From the NCBI GenBank assembly GCA_902826835.1, contig CADEGH010000001.1, positions 124,001 through 188,000 of the forward strand: a stretch of DNA of 64,000 nucleotides, given 5' to 3'. The notes under the pieces were generated by a model. The model worked only from the letters and a program-made list of their open reading frames with translations. It was not told the origin of the DNA and did not search any database. Source of the stretch: an uncultured bacterium. GTDB taxonomy: Bacteria; Planctomycetota; GCA-002687715. Position 1 is the stretch's first letter; each line of letters starts with the position of its first letter. The translations under genes and the position numbers were made by a program. Below, piece by piece: positions 17,599 through 28,999 of this stretch.

Positions 17599-17943
17599 GT
17601 GTCCATTCCCGTCAAGACCGCTCTCCTCCTCACCCTCTCCAACGTCTTCATGCTCTTCGCCTGGTATGCGCACCTGAAGGACTTGAAGGACAAGCCCTGG
17701 TGGATTGCCGCCCTCGTGAGTTGGGGCATCGCCTTGTTCGAGTACTTGGTCCAAGTCCCCGCCAATCGGATCGGACATCAGACCATGACCTTCGCTCAGC
17801 TCAAGATCCTCCAGGAGGTCATCACCCTGTCGGTGTTTGTCCCGTTCGCGATCTTCTACATGAAAGAGAAACCCACCCTGGACTATCTGTGGGCGGGCCT
17901 CTGCATCGCCGCCGGAGCGTGGTTCATATTCCGGCCAAAATGA
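17599..17943 (+). CDS. DMT-superfamily small membrane protein (DUF486)
   Basis: A 114-aa four-helix membrane protein matching the DUF486 pattern: LSNVFMLFAWYAHLKDL, ALVSWGIALFEYLVQVPANR, and LKILQEVITLSVFVPFA. The GTG start at 17599 has AGGA 5 nt upstream and sits 8 bp after the previous stop. The length matches the family, roughly 110-117 aa. It may be a small transporter of unknown substrate. Confidence 0.87.
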   Translation: MSIPVKTALLLTLSNVFMLFAWYAHLKDLKDKPWWIAALVSWGIALFEYLVQVPANRIGHQTMTFAQLKILQEVITLSVFVPFAIFYMKEKPTLDYLWAGLCIAAGAWFIFRPK

Positions 17944-17946
17944 CGC

Positions 17947-18723
17947 TCAGCGCGGCTGATAGTGAGTGAGCGCTTCGGGCATCCAGGCTTCGAGCTGTTG
18001 GATGCGCGTTTCGGGATTGGGGTGCGTGGAGAGAAACTCGGGAGGTCGCCCCGCCGTTCCGGTCTTCGCTTCCATCCTCTGCCAAAATCGCGGGGCTTCG
18101 CGCGGGTCGTATCCCGCTTTGGCCATCAGGATCAGGCCGATCTGATCCGCCTCGCTCTCCTGGGTTCGTCCCCAAGGAAGGAGCGCCCCGTACTTCGCGC
18201 CCGCCCCCAAAGCGGTGGCGATCATCTGCTGCGAAGCCGCGTCACTCCCCCCGAGGACTTTCGAGACCACATCGGTTCCCATCTTCGCGACCACACTCTG
18301 CGACACGCGTTCACCGCCGTGCCGCGCCAAGGCGTGCGCCACTTCGTGCCCCATGACCACCGCCACCCCGGTGTCGTCCCCGCAGACAGGCATGATGCCC
18401 TCGTAGAAGGCGACCTTCCCACCGGGTAAGCAAAACGCGTTGACCGTGTTCTCGGCGATCAGCTTGAATTCCCATTGGAAGTCGGGGCGCTCGGCGACGG
18501 CGGCGATCCTCAGCCCTACCCGTTCGACCATCGCCTTCCAGTCCGCGCGGGTGGATGCGGGCGCCCCCGCCACCGATTCTTGGAACGCCTGCAAGCCCAG
18601 GGCGTTTTCCTCCGCCTGGGAAATGATGAGTAGTTGGGAGCGACCAGTGTAGGGAGCGGTGGCACATGCGACCACCAGTAAGACCAGCGCCGTGGCGCCA
18701 ATCCAGACGATTCCGTGTTTCAT
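17947..18723 (-). CDS. M48-family metallopeptidase, lipoprotein
   Basis: A 258-aa Zn protease in the LoiP/YcaL/Oma1-like branch. The N-terminus ends in a lipobox with Cys20 (LLVVAC), so it is probably lipid-anchored on the periplasmic side. The zinc site is HEVAH (H126, E127, H130), and the third ligand is in ESEADQIGL. The typical tail motif STHPNPETRIQQLE is present. Such enzymes act in envelope-protein quality control. It is convergent with the DUF486 gene (3-bp spacer) and follows the AsmA-like gene by 33 bp on the same strand. Confidence 0.93.
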   Translation of the reverse strand: MKHGIVWIGATALVLLVVACATAPYTGRSQLLIISQAEENALGLQAFQESVAGAPASTRADWKAMVERVGLRIAAVAERPDFQWEFKLIAENTVNAFCLPGGKVAFYEGIMPVCGDDTGVAVVMGHEVAHALARHGGERVSQSVVAKMGTDVVSKVLGGSDAASQQMIATALGAGAKYGALLPWGRTQESEADQIGLILMAKAGYDPREAPRFWQRMEAKTGTAGRPPEFLSTHPNPETRIQQLEAWMPEALTHYQPR

Positions 18724-18756
18724 CTTGCGACCTCCGCGGGAATCGTACCGAACCCT

Positions 18757-19560
18757 CTACTTCCGACCGCCCAGCACGTCTCCGATTTGTTCGAGGACGG
18801 TTCCGAGACCCGGTGCATCCAGGCCCTCAATGATGCGCACTGATCGGGACGGGGCCTTGAGCAAGCTCTTGAGGGGGGACTCGATCACTCCCCACACTTC
18901 GCCCGGCAGCTCAAGGGCTCCCCGCCGCATCGCCGTTCCGAGCACCGCTCGCACGAGAATTCCCGCGATCTCCCCGAGGAGAATGCCCGCACTCGTGTCG
19001 GTGCCGACTTCCGAAAGTCCGAGCGTTGCCACTCCGACCCGCGCAAGCGGACGATCGTTCGGCCAGGGTTCGAAGCGCGCTTGGAATTCGATGTGTTCGA
19101 GATCGAGACGCTGAATGCGGTAGCGCCGCCCCTCGCCCCGCATGGCTCGGCGCTCCTCGAGGATCTGCAACACGCGACCGACGTTGGATCCCGCCGGAGT
19201 TTGCTCATACGTCAGAACCACTCCTTGCGCCCGCACCGCTTCGAGCTCAAGGGGCCGCTGAGCGAGCCCCCAGAGGCTCATAGGCAAATCGAGTCGCTTC
19301 AACTCGAAAAAGGGAGTCTTCGAGAAGCCGTCCGGGTTGTGGATGCGCAAGCCGTGGACGATCGACTGGGATCGAAAGAGGCCGACGGACACTCCTTCGA
19401 CATCGACCGCGAGCCCCAAAGCATCCTGGGCGCGACGCTTGAGCAGGGCGGCAGCCAGGGGATCCAACCCGAGCCCACCCACGACGACCAAGATGGCGAG
19501 GAAGCCGCCTCCCCAAATCAGGGGGCGGCGGCGGCGCTTACGCGAGCGTTTGCGGCCCAT
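18757..19560 (-). CDS. AsmA-like envelope protein
   Basis: A 267-aa protein with a strikingly basic N-terminus (MGRKRSRKRRRRP), one membrane helix (about 16-36) and a beta-rich periplasmic domain. The AsmA/DUF748 pattern is seen: ALLKRRAQDALGLAVDVEGV followed by SIVHGLRIHNPDGF. Such proteins bridge the inner membrane and envelope, and larger relatives move phospholipids; this one is short. Starts at 19560 and 19575 are both possible, with no good ribosome site for either. It is divergent from the copper-protein gene with only 21 bp between them, so promoters must overlap coding sequence. Confidence 0.72.
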   Translation of the reverse strand: MGRKRSRKRRRRPLIWGGGFLAILVVVGGLGLDPLAAALLKRRAQDALGLAVDVEGVSVGLFRSQSIVHGLRIHNPDGFSKTPFFELKRLDLPMSLWGLAQRPLELEAVRAQGVVLTYEQTPAGSNVGRVLQILEERRAMRGEGRRYRIQRLDLEHIEFQARFEPWPNDRPLARVGVATLGLSEVGTDTSAGILLGEIAGILVRAVLGTAMRRGALELPGEVWGVIESPLKSLLKAPSRSVRIIEGLDAPGLGTVLEQIGDVLGGRK

Positions 19561-19581
19561 GCTGAACGGTACCATGGTGGC

Positions 19582-21769
<2,188 letters not shown>

Positions 21770-21884
21770 CACGGTCTTCCGCCGAGGCGCCGCCCTCGCG
21801 CTCGCATTTTGTCGGCGGGGGCTTGGCACAGGTTCCGCGATCCGCCAGAGTCGGGAGTCGGATCCCAATTCCGAGGAGATCTCA

Positions 21885-24470
21885 GTGAACGAGGAGTCAA
21901 GAACCAGCGATGCGAGCACCACCGAGCTGACCCGGCGCAACGGCCTACTGGTCGCTCCCCGGGGAATCATGGCCCCGGTGTTCACCGTGTTCCTCTGGTG
22001 CTCGGTTCTCTCGGTCCTGGTCTTCGTGGCCACCCCCTACCTGAGCACCCGATACTCCGATAGTCCCTGGCAGACGCCGGAGCGTTTGGCCTTCTTGGGC
22101 CAGGCCGTACTCGCCGCGACCGTGTTTGGCCTCCTTGTGGCAGTCACCGCTGATCGCCGCGGGCGTTCGGCATGGTGGTATCTCGCCGGCGTGGCCGCGC
22201 CGCTCACCGCGATGCTGACCATCCAACTCGGATGGGACTCCTCCCGCCCCCTCCTCGCCAAGATCTTGAGCTTCGGCGCCGGGGCCTCGGCCGCCATTGT
22301 CGCGCAAGCCTTCATCGTGCGTTCACCGGCCGTTGCCTCACCCCGGCTTTCGGGCGCACTCCGCGCGATGGGCCGGATCGCCCACGCTGCCGGCAACATC
22401 TGGTTCGGGATCGCGCTTCTCGTCGTCATGATCGCCGGGCTCATGTACGGCGGTTTCTACGAGAGCGCCTACGGAGCCAAAGCCGCCCGCGCCGCGATCT
22501 ACACGGGAATGCCCTTCGGCCTTCTGTTCATCGCCTTCACGATCTCGCTCGTCGCCGCCACGCTGCGTAAATACCCGTGGCGAGTTTCGCAGGCCGGGTG
22601 GCTCGTGACGCACCTCGCCCTCGTCCTCATGCTCGTCGGGTCGTTCATGTCCTTCTGGGGCAAACAGGAGGGCGAGCTCGGATTGGTGGAGGGCGAAAAA
22701 ACCAGCGAGTTCGAACTCGACACGGCAACCCGACTCGTGGTGCGCGAGTTGTTCCGCAATCCCTCGGGAGAGGTCGCCACCCGCACGCTGGCCAATCCAA
22801 TCGCCGATTTCGACCTGAATCCGAAGCACCGCGAATTTGTTCGTCCGTACCACATTCAAGATGCCGGGAGCCCGCTGTTCCGCCTCGTCGTCGACCGTTA
22901 CTACGCACACGCCCGCCCCACCAAGGTGAGGGACAACGAAAACCCCTCGCCGCGCGCCGGTGTGGAAGGGGCCATGGTCATGGACGCGATGCCGCCCCAG
23001 GCGTTCGGACTCGCCGAGGGTGATCCCGGTCTCAACTTCGGCAATCTCCTCCAGTTCGATGTCCGCAAGCCTCCGACCCCCGCCGCCGAGGCCGCACTCC
23101 AGTCCGGTCGCGACGTCTCCGGCGAGGCTCGTCTACTCGTCAAGCGCCAGTCGGGAGAACTCCTCGCTGAGTTCAGAGTCCGCGAAGGGGCGCGCCCCGA
23201 AAACGCCAAGGATGGTCCGGCAGGGCTCGCGCTCGATGCGGAAATCCCGGGCACGGGTTGCCGCATCAAGGGCCGATTCTGGTTCGACAACTTCCAGATG
23301 GGACGCAACCAGTTCCCGATCGATCAGACCCCGGGCGAACCCTGGAATCCCGCGGTGGGAGTCACCTTCGAAGGGCCAAAAGGCCAGGAGCATCGCTGGG
23401 CATTCGCCTGGTATCCCGGCCTCGGCAGCATCGGCGCGAAACAGGTCTACGAAGACCTGTTGATCGAACTCGACTACTTCCCGGTCCCGCGGGGCCACCT
23501 GTATCTCCTTCCTCGCAACGACGAGACCCTGGGTTGGGCCTGGCGTGGGCAAGAGACCTCGGCCGTGAAGTCCGGGACGGTGTCGGTGGGTGGCATCATC
23601 GACCTCGGGCTCCGCTTTCGCATCCGGATCGATCGCCTGTTTGATCGCTACCGCGAGCGCGACGACACGGAGTTTCTGAGCTACGGCCCCGAGCGCCAAG
23701 CAATCCGAGTGCAATTCGACGCCGAGGAACTGAAGAAAGAGGAGTGGATCTTTCTCGGCGGTCGCCCCGCCCAAGTCACCTGGAAGAACCGCTTCTTCGA
23801 AATCGCGTGGCAGCGCGCACGCCAGCCGCTGGGCTTCGAGATCGAACTCCAAGACTTCGTCCGCGGACTACACGCGGGGTCGAACGAGGCCCGCACTTTC
23901 GAATCTCACCTGTGGCTCCGCCACGAAACTCGTGATTCCGAACTGAGGGAGCAGTGGCATGGAGCGCTCGGAGCCAAACCCGAAGGGGCGCCGTTCATCA
24001 AGATCGACATGAATCATCCCCTCCGCCTCGACGGATGGAGACTCTTTCAAGCCCGCTTCGCCCAGGATGCGGAGGGTGGCGGACCGGAGGCGACCTTCCT
24101 TCAAGTGAACCGCGATCCCGGGTTGCCTCTGATCTATCTCTCCTCGGCCCTCCTCGTGTTGGCCCTGGTCATCGTGTTCTTCCAAAAGCCCTACTTGCGC
24201 GCGTTGGGTCAAGTCCTCGACCAAGCCAATGCCTCCAACTCCCGGAAATTCTTCCGCTCACTCACGGTCGTGTTCTGGTGCTTCGTGTCCACGATCCCGG
24301 GGCTCTTCGTGATCTTGGTGCTCCCGGAAGGGCCCGGAAAAGGGATCGGAGTCATCCTGATCGCCTTGGGCCTCATCGCGCAGAGTGTCTACATCCATTT
24401 CCCCGCCCGGCGTCGCCTGCTCACGAGCCTGGCCTCCCCCGTGCCTCCTTCCTCACCCAGCGGAGCTTGA
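21885..24470 (+). CDS. resB: ResB-like cytochrome c biogenesis protein (System II)
   Basis: A large (861 aa) multi-pass protein. Several membrane helices occupy residues 30-265, and the ResB-like WLVTHLALVLMLVGSFMSFWGKQEG is followed by a periplasmic beta-rich region of about 500 residues. A final helix block begins near residue 745. The ResB signature of a re-entrant end, LDGWRLFQARFAQD, is recognisable. With CcsA it should form the haem export and ligation complex. GTG 21885 has GAGGAG upstream. It is longer than typical ResB (about 450-550 aa); the extra N-terminal helices and enlarged periplasmic domain are notable. ccsA begins 1 nt after its stop. Confidence 0.85.
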   Translation: MNEESRTSDASTTELTRRNGLLVAPRGIMAPVFTVFLWCSVLSVLVFVATPYLSTRYSDSPWQTPERLAFLGQAVLAATVFGLLVAVTADRRGRSAWWYLAGVAAPLTAMLTIQLGWDSSRPLLAKILSFGAGASAAIVAQAFIVRSPAVASPRLSGALRAMGRIAHAAGNIWFGIALLVVMIAGLMYGGFYESAYGAKAARAAIYTGMPFGLLFIAFTISLVAATLRKYPWRVSQAGWLVTHLALVLMLVGSFMSFWGKQEGELGLVEGEKTSEFELDTATRLVVRELFRNPSGEVATRTLANPIADFDLNPKHREFVRPYHIQDAGSPLFRLVVDRYYAHARPTKVRDNENPSPRAGVEGAMVMDAMPPQAFGLAEGDPGLNFGNLLQFDVRKPPTPAAEAALQSGRDVSGEARLLVKRQSGELLAEFRVREGARPENAKDGPAGLALDAEIPGTGCRIKGRFWFDNFQMGRNQFPIDQTPGEPWNPAVGVTFEGPKGQEHRWAFAWYPGLGSIGAKQVYEDLLIELDYFPVPRGHLYLLPRNDETLGWAWRGQETSAVKSGTVSVGGIIDLGLRFRIRIDRLFDRYRERDDTEFLSYGPERQAIRVQFDAEELKKEEWIFLGGRPAQVTWKNRFFEIAWQRARQPLGFEIELQDFVRGLHAGSNEARTFESHLWLRHETRDSELREQWHGALGAKPEGAPFIKIDMNHPLRLDGWRLFQARFAQDAEGGGPEATFLQVNRDPGLPLIYLSSALLVLALVIVFFQKPYLRALGQVLDQANASNSRKFFRSLTVVFWCFVSTIPGLFVILVLPEGPGKGIGVILIALGLIAQSVYIHFPARRRLLTSLASPVPPSSPSGA

Positions 24471-24471
24471 C

Positions 24472-26214
24472 ATGTCGCGCGGCCACTTGATGGGATTGAT
24501 GCTGAGCCTCCTTGTCCTGGGATCGGCGCTGCCCGCCCAGGTCACCGAGAAGCCGGAATTCGATTGGAGTCGGTTGCGACCTTTGCCCGTACTCGAACGG
24601 ACCAGATACAAGCCGCTCGACTCCTTGGCCCGAGAATCGGTCGAGCGCATCACCGGCAAAGAGCCGTTCCAAAAGAAAGACGCGCTTCTCCACTACTTCC
24701 ATTGGATGTTCGAGCCGGAACGCGCCCGGACTCAGGCCTACTTGAAGTTGCCCGACGCGCAGGCCACCCGGGCCGTCGGTTTCGAACCCTCCCAGGATCG
24801 CACCCACGTCTCGTACAACGACCTTTACGAGTCCCCGAAGTGGGCCAAGGCGTGGGCGGAGGCGCAGGCCAAGGCTCCGGAGAGCCGCTCCACGACCGAC
24901 AACGAGATTCTGAAGCTGGCGCAGCGCTACGTCATGTTCGCCAACATCGCGGTGCTCGACCCGGGCGGAAAGGCCGATCCCGAGTTCGCGTATCTGCCGA
25001 TGGTCCCGCCCGCGCCTCCCCACGCTCGTGATCGTGAGGAGGAATTCCGCAATCTCGCCGAGGCCGCGAAGGCGCGCTGGAGTTCCGACCAAAGCGCGCC
25101 GGTGAGCCGGGCATTTGCCGCCCTCGGCACCGCGTTCCGCGAGAACCAGGTCGCCGCCTTCGCGGATGCCTCGGGAGAGTTGGTGGCTTCCCTAGGTGCA
25201 CTGGGCTATCCGGCCCAACCCGATTCCCGCTTCCGAGGTGCCGATTTCATGGCGCGGGAAGTGAAGTACAACGCCGGTCGCTTTTTCTATCGCTCCTTCT
25301 GGGTCTACTTCAGCGCATTCTTGATCGGCCTGTTGGCCATGGGTTTCTCGAGCATTCGCTCGGTCAGTCTAGGCCTGCGCTGGATCTGCGTCGCGGTCGC
25401 GACCTACGGGCTCGGGCTGCATGCTTACGGGCTGTTCGAGCGCACGATGCTCTCCGAAAGAGCGATGATCGGGACGTTCTACGAGTCGATGCTGTTCGTC
25501 GCCGGTACCTGCGCTCTCACCGGCCTGGTGTTCGAATTCATCGTCAAGAACGGGTGGTTCGTCCTGGCAGGGGCACTCGGGGCAGCGCTGGCCATGTACG
25601 TTGCGACGCACAATCCCGACTTCATGCAACCCCAGATCAGCAACCTCGCGGCGGTGCTCGACAACAACGACTGGATCCACATTCACGTACCCACCATCAT
25701 GACGGGGTACGCGGTCTTGGCGGTGGCGATTCTTCTCGCTCACGTCTACCTGATCCGATCGCTCTGGCTGGACGACAGCCACGAGCTCCAAAAGTCGCTG
25801 GCCCGCACGATGTTTTGGACCGTTCCAGTCGGCGAGATCGTGCTGGTCGCGGGAATCATCCTCGGAGGAATTTGGGCCGATGCTTCCTGGGGCCGATTCT
25901 GGGGCTTCGATCCCAAGGAGGTCGGGGCCTTGATTCTCTTCCTGGTGTTCATGGTGATCATCCACGGACGCTGGGCTGGCTGGCTCAAGGACTTCGGCAC
26001 CGCAGTCGGCGGCTGGGTCGGCTCGCTTGCCCTCTTTTGGTCCTATTACGGGACCAACTTTTTCTGGACGGGCAAACACTCCTACGCGGCCGCCGGCGGC
26101 GACCGGGCCATTCCGACGTGGATGATCATCTACCTCGGCACGGAACTCGCGATTCTCGGCTTGGTGCTCGCGCGCCGTTACCTGTTCGGCCGCAGCGTCC
26201 AGGTTCCCGCCTGA
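24472..26214 (+). CDS. ccsA: CcsA/ResC cytochrome c biogenesis protein with a large N-terminal extracytoplasmic domain
   Basis: A 580-aa protein. After a signal-like N-terminus (LMGLMLSLLVLGSALPAQ) a hydrophilic domain of about 240 residues precedes the membrane core (about 275-575). The WWD haem-binding motif is clear in GIWADASWGRFWGFDPKEVG, with candidate haem-ligand histidines in the flanking loops (IHIHVPTIMTGYAV; FWTGKHSY). It works with ResB to attach haem to apocytochromes at the outer face of the inner membrane. ATG 24472 follows GGAG and is almost contiguous with resB. The N-terminal domain is not part of the standard CcsA and I do not recognise it. Confidence 0.92.
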   Translation: MSRGHLMGLMLSLLVLGSALPAQVTEKPEFDWSRLRPLPVLERTRYKPLDSLARESVERITGKEPFQKKDALLHYFHWMFEPERARTQAYLKLPDAQATRAVGFEPSQDRTHVSYNDLYESPKWAKAWAEAQAKAPESRSTTDNEILKLAQRYVMFANIAVLDPGGKADPEFAYLPMVPPAPPHARDREEEFRNLAEAAKARWSSDQSAPVSRAFAALGTAFRENQVAAFADASGELVASLGALGYPAQPDSRFRGADFMAREVKYNAGRFFYRSFWVYFSAFLIGLLAMGFSSIRSVSLGLRWICVAVATYGLGLHAYGLFERTMLSERAMIGTFYESMLFVAGTCALTGLVFEFIVKNGWFVLAGALGAALAMYVATHNPDFMQPQISNLAAVLDNNDWIHIHVPTIMTGYAVLAVAILLAHVYLIRSLWLDDSHELQKSLARTMFWTVPVGEIVLVAGIILGGIWADASWGRFWGFDPKEVGALILFLVFMVIIHGRWAGWLKDFGTAVGGWVGSLALFWSYYGTNFFWTGKHSYAAAGGDRAIPTWMIIYLGTELAILGLVLARRYLFGRSVQVPA

Positions 26215-26233
26215 TTCGGCGAAGGTGGCTCCG

Positions 26234-26644
26234 ATGATGTATGTGAGTAAGCGGTCGCGCTTCTCCGCGAGCCATCGATTGCATAACCCGCGGCTCAGCG
26301 CCGAGGAAAACCGCCTAGTCTTCGGCGCTTGCAACCACGTCAACGGGCATGGCCACGATTACGAGCTCGAAGTCGTCGTCCGAGGCACTCCCGATCCTCT
26401 GACCGGGATGTTCATCAACCTCACGAGACTAAAACAAATCGTCGACGAGCACATCGTTCAGCCGGCGGCCTACAAGTGCCTCGACTCCGATGTGCCCTTC
26501 ATGCGGGGACGCATCTCCACCACGGAAAATCTCGCCCTTGCGATCTGGGAGGTCTTGGCTCCCCTGCTCCCGGTCGGTTCCCTGCATCTGATCCGCATCC
26601 GTGAGAGCGAGAACAACGTGATCGAGTACACCGGACCGGAGTGA
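26234..26644 (+). CDS. 6-pyruvoyl-tetrahydropterin synthase / 6-carboxytetrahydropterin synthase family
   Basis: A 136-aa pterin enzyme. Zn ligands are visible in FSASHRLH and HGHDYELEV, and the catalytic Cys sits in FGACNHVNGHGH. A Glu near the end (RIRESENNVIEY) completes the substrate site. It acts on 7,8-dihydroneopterin triphosphate, the product of the folE gene 3 bp downstream, leading to queuosine (QueD) or to a tetrahydropterin. QueC/E/F are absent from the window, so I leave the symbol open. ATG 26234 lies after GAAGGTGG; an in-frame GTG at 26225 overlaps that site. Confidence 0.9.
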   Translation: MMYVSKRSRFSASHRLHNPRLSAEENRLVFGACNHVNGHGHDYELEVVVRGTPDPLTGMFINLTRLKQIVDEHIVQPAAYKCLDSDVPFMRGRISTTENLALAIWEVLAPLLPVGSLHLIRIRESENNVIEYTGPE

Positions 26645-26647
26645 ACC

Positions 26648-27226
26648 ATGCCGATCGAACCCGATCTCTCCATCTACTCCGAACTCGTGCGTGCGCAGCT
26701 TTCGGCCCTCGGCGAGAACCCCACGCGGGAGGGGCTGCAAAAAACCCCTGAACGTGTCGCCAAGGCGATGTCGTTTCTCACCTCGGGTTACCGGACCGAT
26801 CCGGAGAAAATGCTCAACGGCGCTCTCTTTTCCTCCGAGAGCGAGGAAATGGTCCTGGTGCGCGACATCGAGCTCTACAGCCTTTGCGAACATCATCTCC
26901 TCCCCTTCTTCGGCAAGGCCCACATCGCCTATCTGCCCAAGGGCAAGATCATCGGGCTCTCCAAGCTGCCGCGCATCGTCGACATGTACGCACGACGGCT
27001 GCAGGTGCAAGAGCGACTCACCACGCAGATCGCCAATGAAGTGCAGCGCCTCCTCTTGCCGCACGGAGTGGCGGTGGTGATCGAGGCTCGCCATCTCTGC
27101 ATGATGATGCGCGGGGTCGAAAAGCAAAATTCCTGCGCCACCACCTCCGCCATGCTCGGGACTTTCCAATCCGACTCGAAGACCCGGATGGAATTCTTGG
27201 AATTGATCCGTCATCGCGGGCATTGA
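26648..27226 (+). CDS. folE: GTP cyclohydrolase I
   Basis: A 192-aa cytoplasmic enzyme of the first step in folate and pterin synthesis. The Zn and active-site motifs are intact: [20 protein letters not shown], and the later Cys and His in [15 protein letters not shown]. The motif TPERVAKAM near the N-terminus is also typical. It is adjacent to the pterin synthase gene, with which it forms a two-step module. Confidence 0.97.
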   Translation: MPIEPDLSIYSELVRAQLSALGENPTREGLQKTPERVAKAMSFLTSGYRTDPEKMLNGALFSSESEEMVLVRDIELYSLCEHHLLPFFGKAHIAYLPKGKIIGLSKLPRIVDMYARRLQVQERLTTQIANEVQRLLLPHGVAVVIEARHLCMMMRGVEKQNSCATTSAMLGTFQSDSKTRMEFLELIRHRGH

Positions 27227-27304
27227 CGGCGACCGGTCCCGGAAAGTTAGGATGCACGGAGACTCCTCCCCGAACCGGACTTTTTCGTCCGCACCCATTT
27301 GACT

Positions 27305-27718
27305 ATGACAGTTCCCAATACTCCGACGGAAATCGTCGACCTGACGGAAGCTCGCAAGCGGCTTCCTTCGGCCAAACGCCTGGTCTCGAAGATCATGGAG
27401 TCCACGGAGGAGGCCGCTGCGCTCAATTCCCGCGTGAGGGAACGGGGCAAGGAGGGGTTCACCACCCAGGAGGAAGACGAACTGCGGGCCGAGTTCGACG
27501 CCCTCGACCAGCGCTTCCAGACCGCCTTGCGGGAGCTGAACGAATTGGGGGCGTACTTGAAGGATCCGGTGATCGGCCTGATCGACTTCTACACCTGGCG
27601 GGACGACCGAATCGTGTTTCTCTGCTGGCGCCACGGGGAAGAGGACATCGAATTCTGGCACGAAATCAACCAGGGCTTCTCGGGTCGGCAGCCTCTCTGC
27701 CCCGCGGACTCGCATTGA
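27305..27718 (+). CDS. DUF2203 family protein
   Basis: A 137-aa soluble protein of unknown function. An N-terminal helical hairpin is followed by the DUF2203 core: LGAYLKDPVIGLIDFYTWR, VFLCWRHGEEDIEFWHE, and GFSGRQPL. I chose ATG 27305; a TTG at 27299 is also in frame, and no strong ribosome site is visible. The stop is followed after one base by the nth GTG, so the two are coupled. Confidence 0.87.
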   Translation: MTVPNTPTEIVDLTEARKRLPSAKRLVSKIMESTEEAAALNSRVRERGKEGFTTQEEDELRAEFDALDQRFQTALRELNELGAYLKDPVIGLIDFYTWRDDRIVFLCWRHGEEDIEFWHEINQGFSGRQPLCPADSH

Positions 27719-27719
27719 C

Positions 27720-28511
27720 GTGCGCAACTCGAAGGCGCAAACCTCCGGGATCGAGCAGCGCCGCCCCGCGTTCCAGCGACCTTCGAACCAGCTGCCAGAT
27801 CCCGACAGCAACTCGCGCACCCGGGCCAAGCGGCCGCGCGAATCCGCCTCGGACCGTGCGGCTCGCGCCCGGCTGATTCTGGAGCGAATGGCCATCCACT
27901 ACCCGGACAGTCGCTGCAGTCTCGACCACGAAAGCCCGTTCCAACTCCTCATCGCCACCATTCTCTCGGCGCAATGTACAGACGCCCGGGTCAATATCGT
28001 GACCCGCGAACTGTTCGCCAAGGGCGGGACGGCCGAGGACCTCGCCCGCCTACCGCAGGAAGAAGTCTCGAGAATCATCCATTCGACCGGCTTTTGGCGG
28101 AACAAGACCAAGGCGATCCTCGGCGCGGCGAAACGGCTCGTGTCCGAGTTTGGCGGCGTCGTTCCGACTTCGATGGAGCAACTCTTGACGCTGCCGGGAG
28201 TGGCGAGAAAAACCGCTAACGTCGTCCTGGGAGTGGGGTTTCGCAAAGCGGTCGGAGTGGTGGTCGACACTCACGTATCTCGTATCACGGGTCTACTCGG
28301 CCTCACCAAGGCAGCCACTCCGGAGAAGATCGAGACTGACCTGATGCGGCTATTTCCGCCGGATCATTGGATCGTCTCATCGCATCGGTTCATCGACCAT
28401 GGGCGCGCGGTGTGCATCGCGCGGCGACCACGCTGCGCAGAGTGTTTTCTTTCCGACCTCTGCCGAGCGGCGCCTCCTCACCTTCCCGCGCCGGATTCCT
28501 CCGGCTCGTGA
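27720..28511 (+). CDS. nth: Endonuclease III
   Basis: DNA glycosylase/AP-lyase for oxidised pyrimidines, 263 aa including a basic, Pro/Arg-rich extension of about 45 residues before the usual core. The helix-hairpin-helix with catalytic Lys is seen in LPGVARKTANVVL, the catalytic Asp in VVDTHVSRI, and the [4Fe-4S] loop as C-x6-C-x2-C-x5-C in CIARRPRCAECFLSDLC. The GTG start at 27720 overlaps nothing but is one base from the previous stop; a shorter start inside the extension cannot be excluded. Confidence 0.94.
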   Translation: MRNSKAQTSGIEQRRPAFQRPSNQLPDPDSNSRTRAKRPRESASDRAARARLILERMAIHYPDSRCSLDHESPFQLLIATILSAQCTDARVNIVTRELFAKGGTAEDLARLPQEEVSRIIHSTGFWRNKTKAILGAAKRLVSEFGGVVPTSMEQLLTLPGVARKTANVVLGVGFRKAVGVVVDTHVSRITGLLGLTKAATPEKIETDLMRLFPPDHWIVSSHRFIDHGRAVCIARRPRCAECFLSDLCRAAPPHLPAPDSSGS

Positions 28512-28572
28512 TTGGCCGAGCTTCGGCTCGGTGTAGGGTCTACCTGCCGCCATCGCTCCGTCAGGAGTGCTT

Positions 28573-28953
28573 ATGACTTCGTTGATTCTCGCCGCCGTGG
28601 CTTGCTTCGCCGGACCGGGCCCCGGTTCCGACGTTCGACTCGAAGGCGTTCGACTCCAACGCTTCTTGGAAACCAAGGGCGAATCCGAGGTGGGCGTGGA
28701 CGTGGCCTGGAAGGTCCCGAGTCTCGTCTTTGCCGTCCCCCGCCGTCAGAAGGACGGTCATGCTTTGTTCGTGTGCAAGGGAGTGGGGATCTTGGTTCCC
28801 GCCGGTTTGGCAGGGCGCGAGGAGATCGAGCGTCGGGGCGGCCTCGCGTTGATTCGTGGAAGGGTCGAGCGGGTCCCGAAGGGGCAAGCGAAGAAGGGAG
28901 ATCCCACGGTCATCGTGGTGGCCCGCGAACTCACCCGACGCCGCGGGAAGTAA
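28573..28953 (+). CDS. Small exported protein of unknown function
   Basis: A 126-aa protein beginning MTSLILAAVACFAGPG, a plausible short signal peptide. The mature part is beta-rich and basic at the end (VARELTRRRGK); SLVFAVPRRQKDGHALFVCK and RGRVERVPKGQ suggest a small OB- or SH3-like barrel. CAGGAG lies 5 nt before ATG 28573. I do not recognise a family. It stands alone between nth and a strong hairpin. Confidence 0.65.
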   Translation: MTSLILAAVACFAGPGPGSDVRLEGVRLQRFLETKGESEVGVDVAWKVPSLVFAVPRRQKDGHALFVCKGVGILVPAGLAGREEIERRGGLALIRGRVERVPKGQAKKGDPTVIVVARELTRRRGK

Positions 28954-28971
28954 GCCTCCGCAAACAAAGAT

Positions 28972-28999
28972 GGGCCGCGGGGTTCGCACCCCGCGGCCC
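28972..28999. terminator. Strong GC hairpin, probable terminator
   Basis: An 11-bp perfect stem GGGCCGCGGGG/CCCCGCGGCCC around loop TTCGCA, 18 bp after the stop at 28953. On the plus strand an A-rich stretch precedes it; read on the minus strand the same stretch becomes a T-rich tail (ATCTTTGTTTG), so it could also end the minus-strand transcript arriving from 29235. The spacer 29000-29234 shows no gene I can support. Confidence 0.6.
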
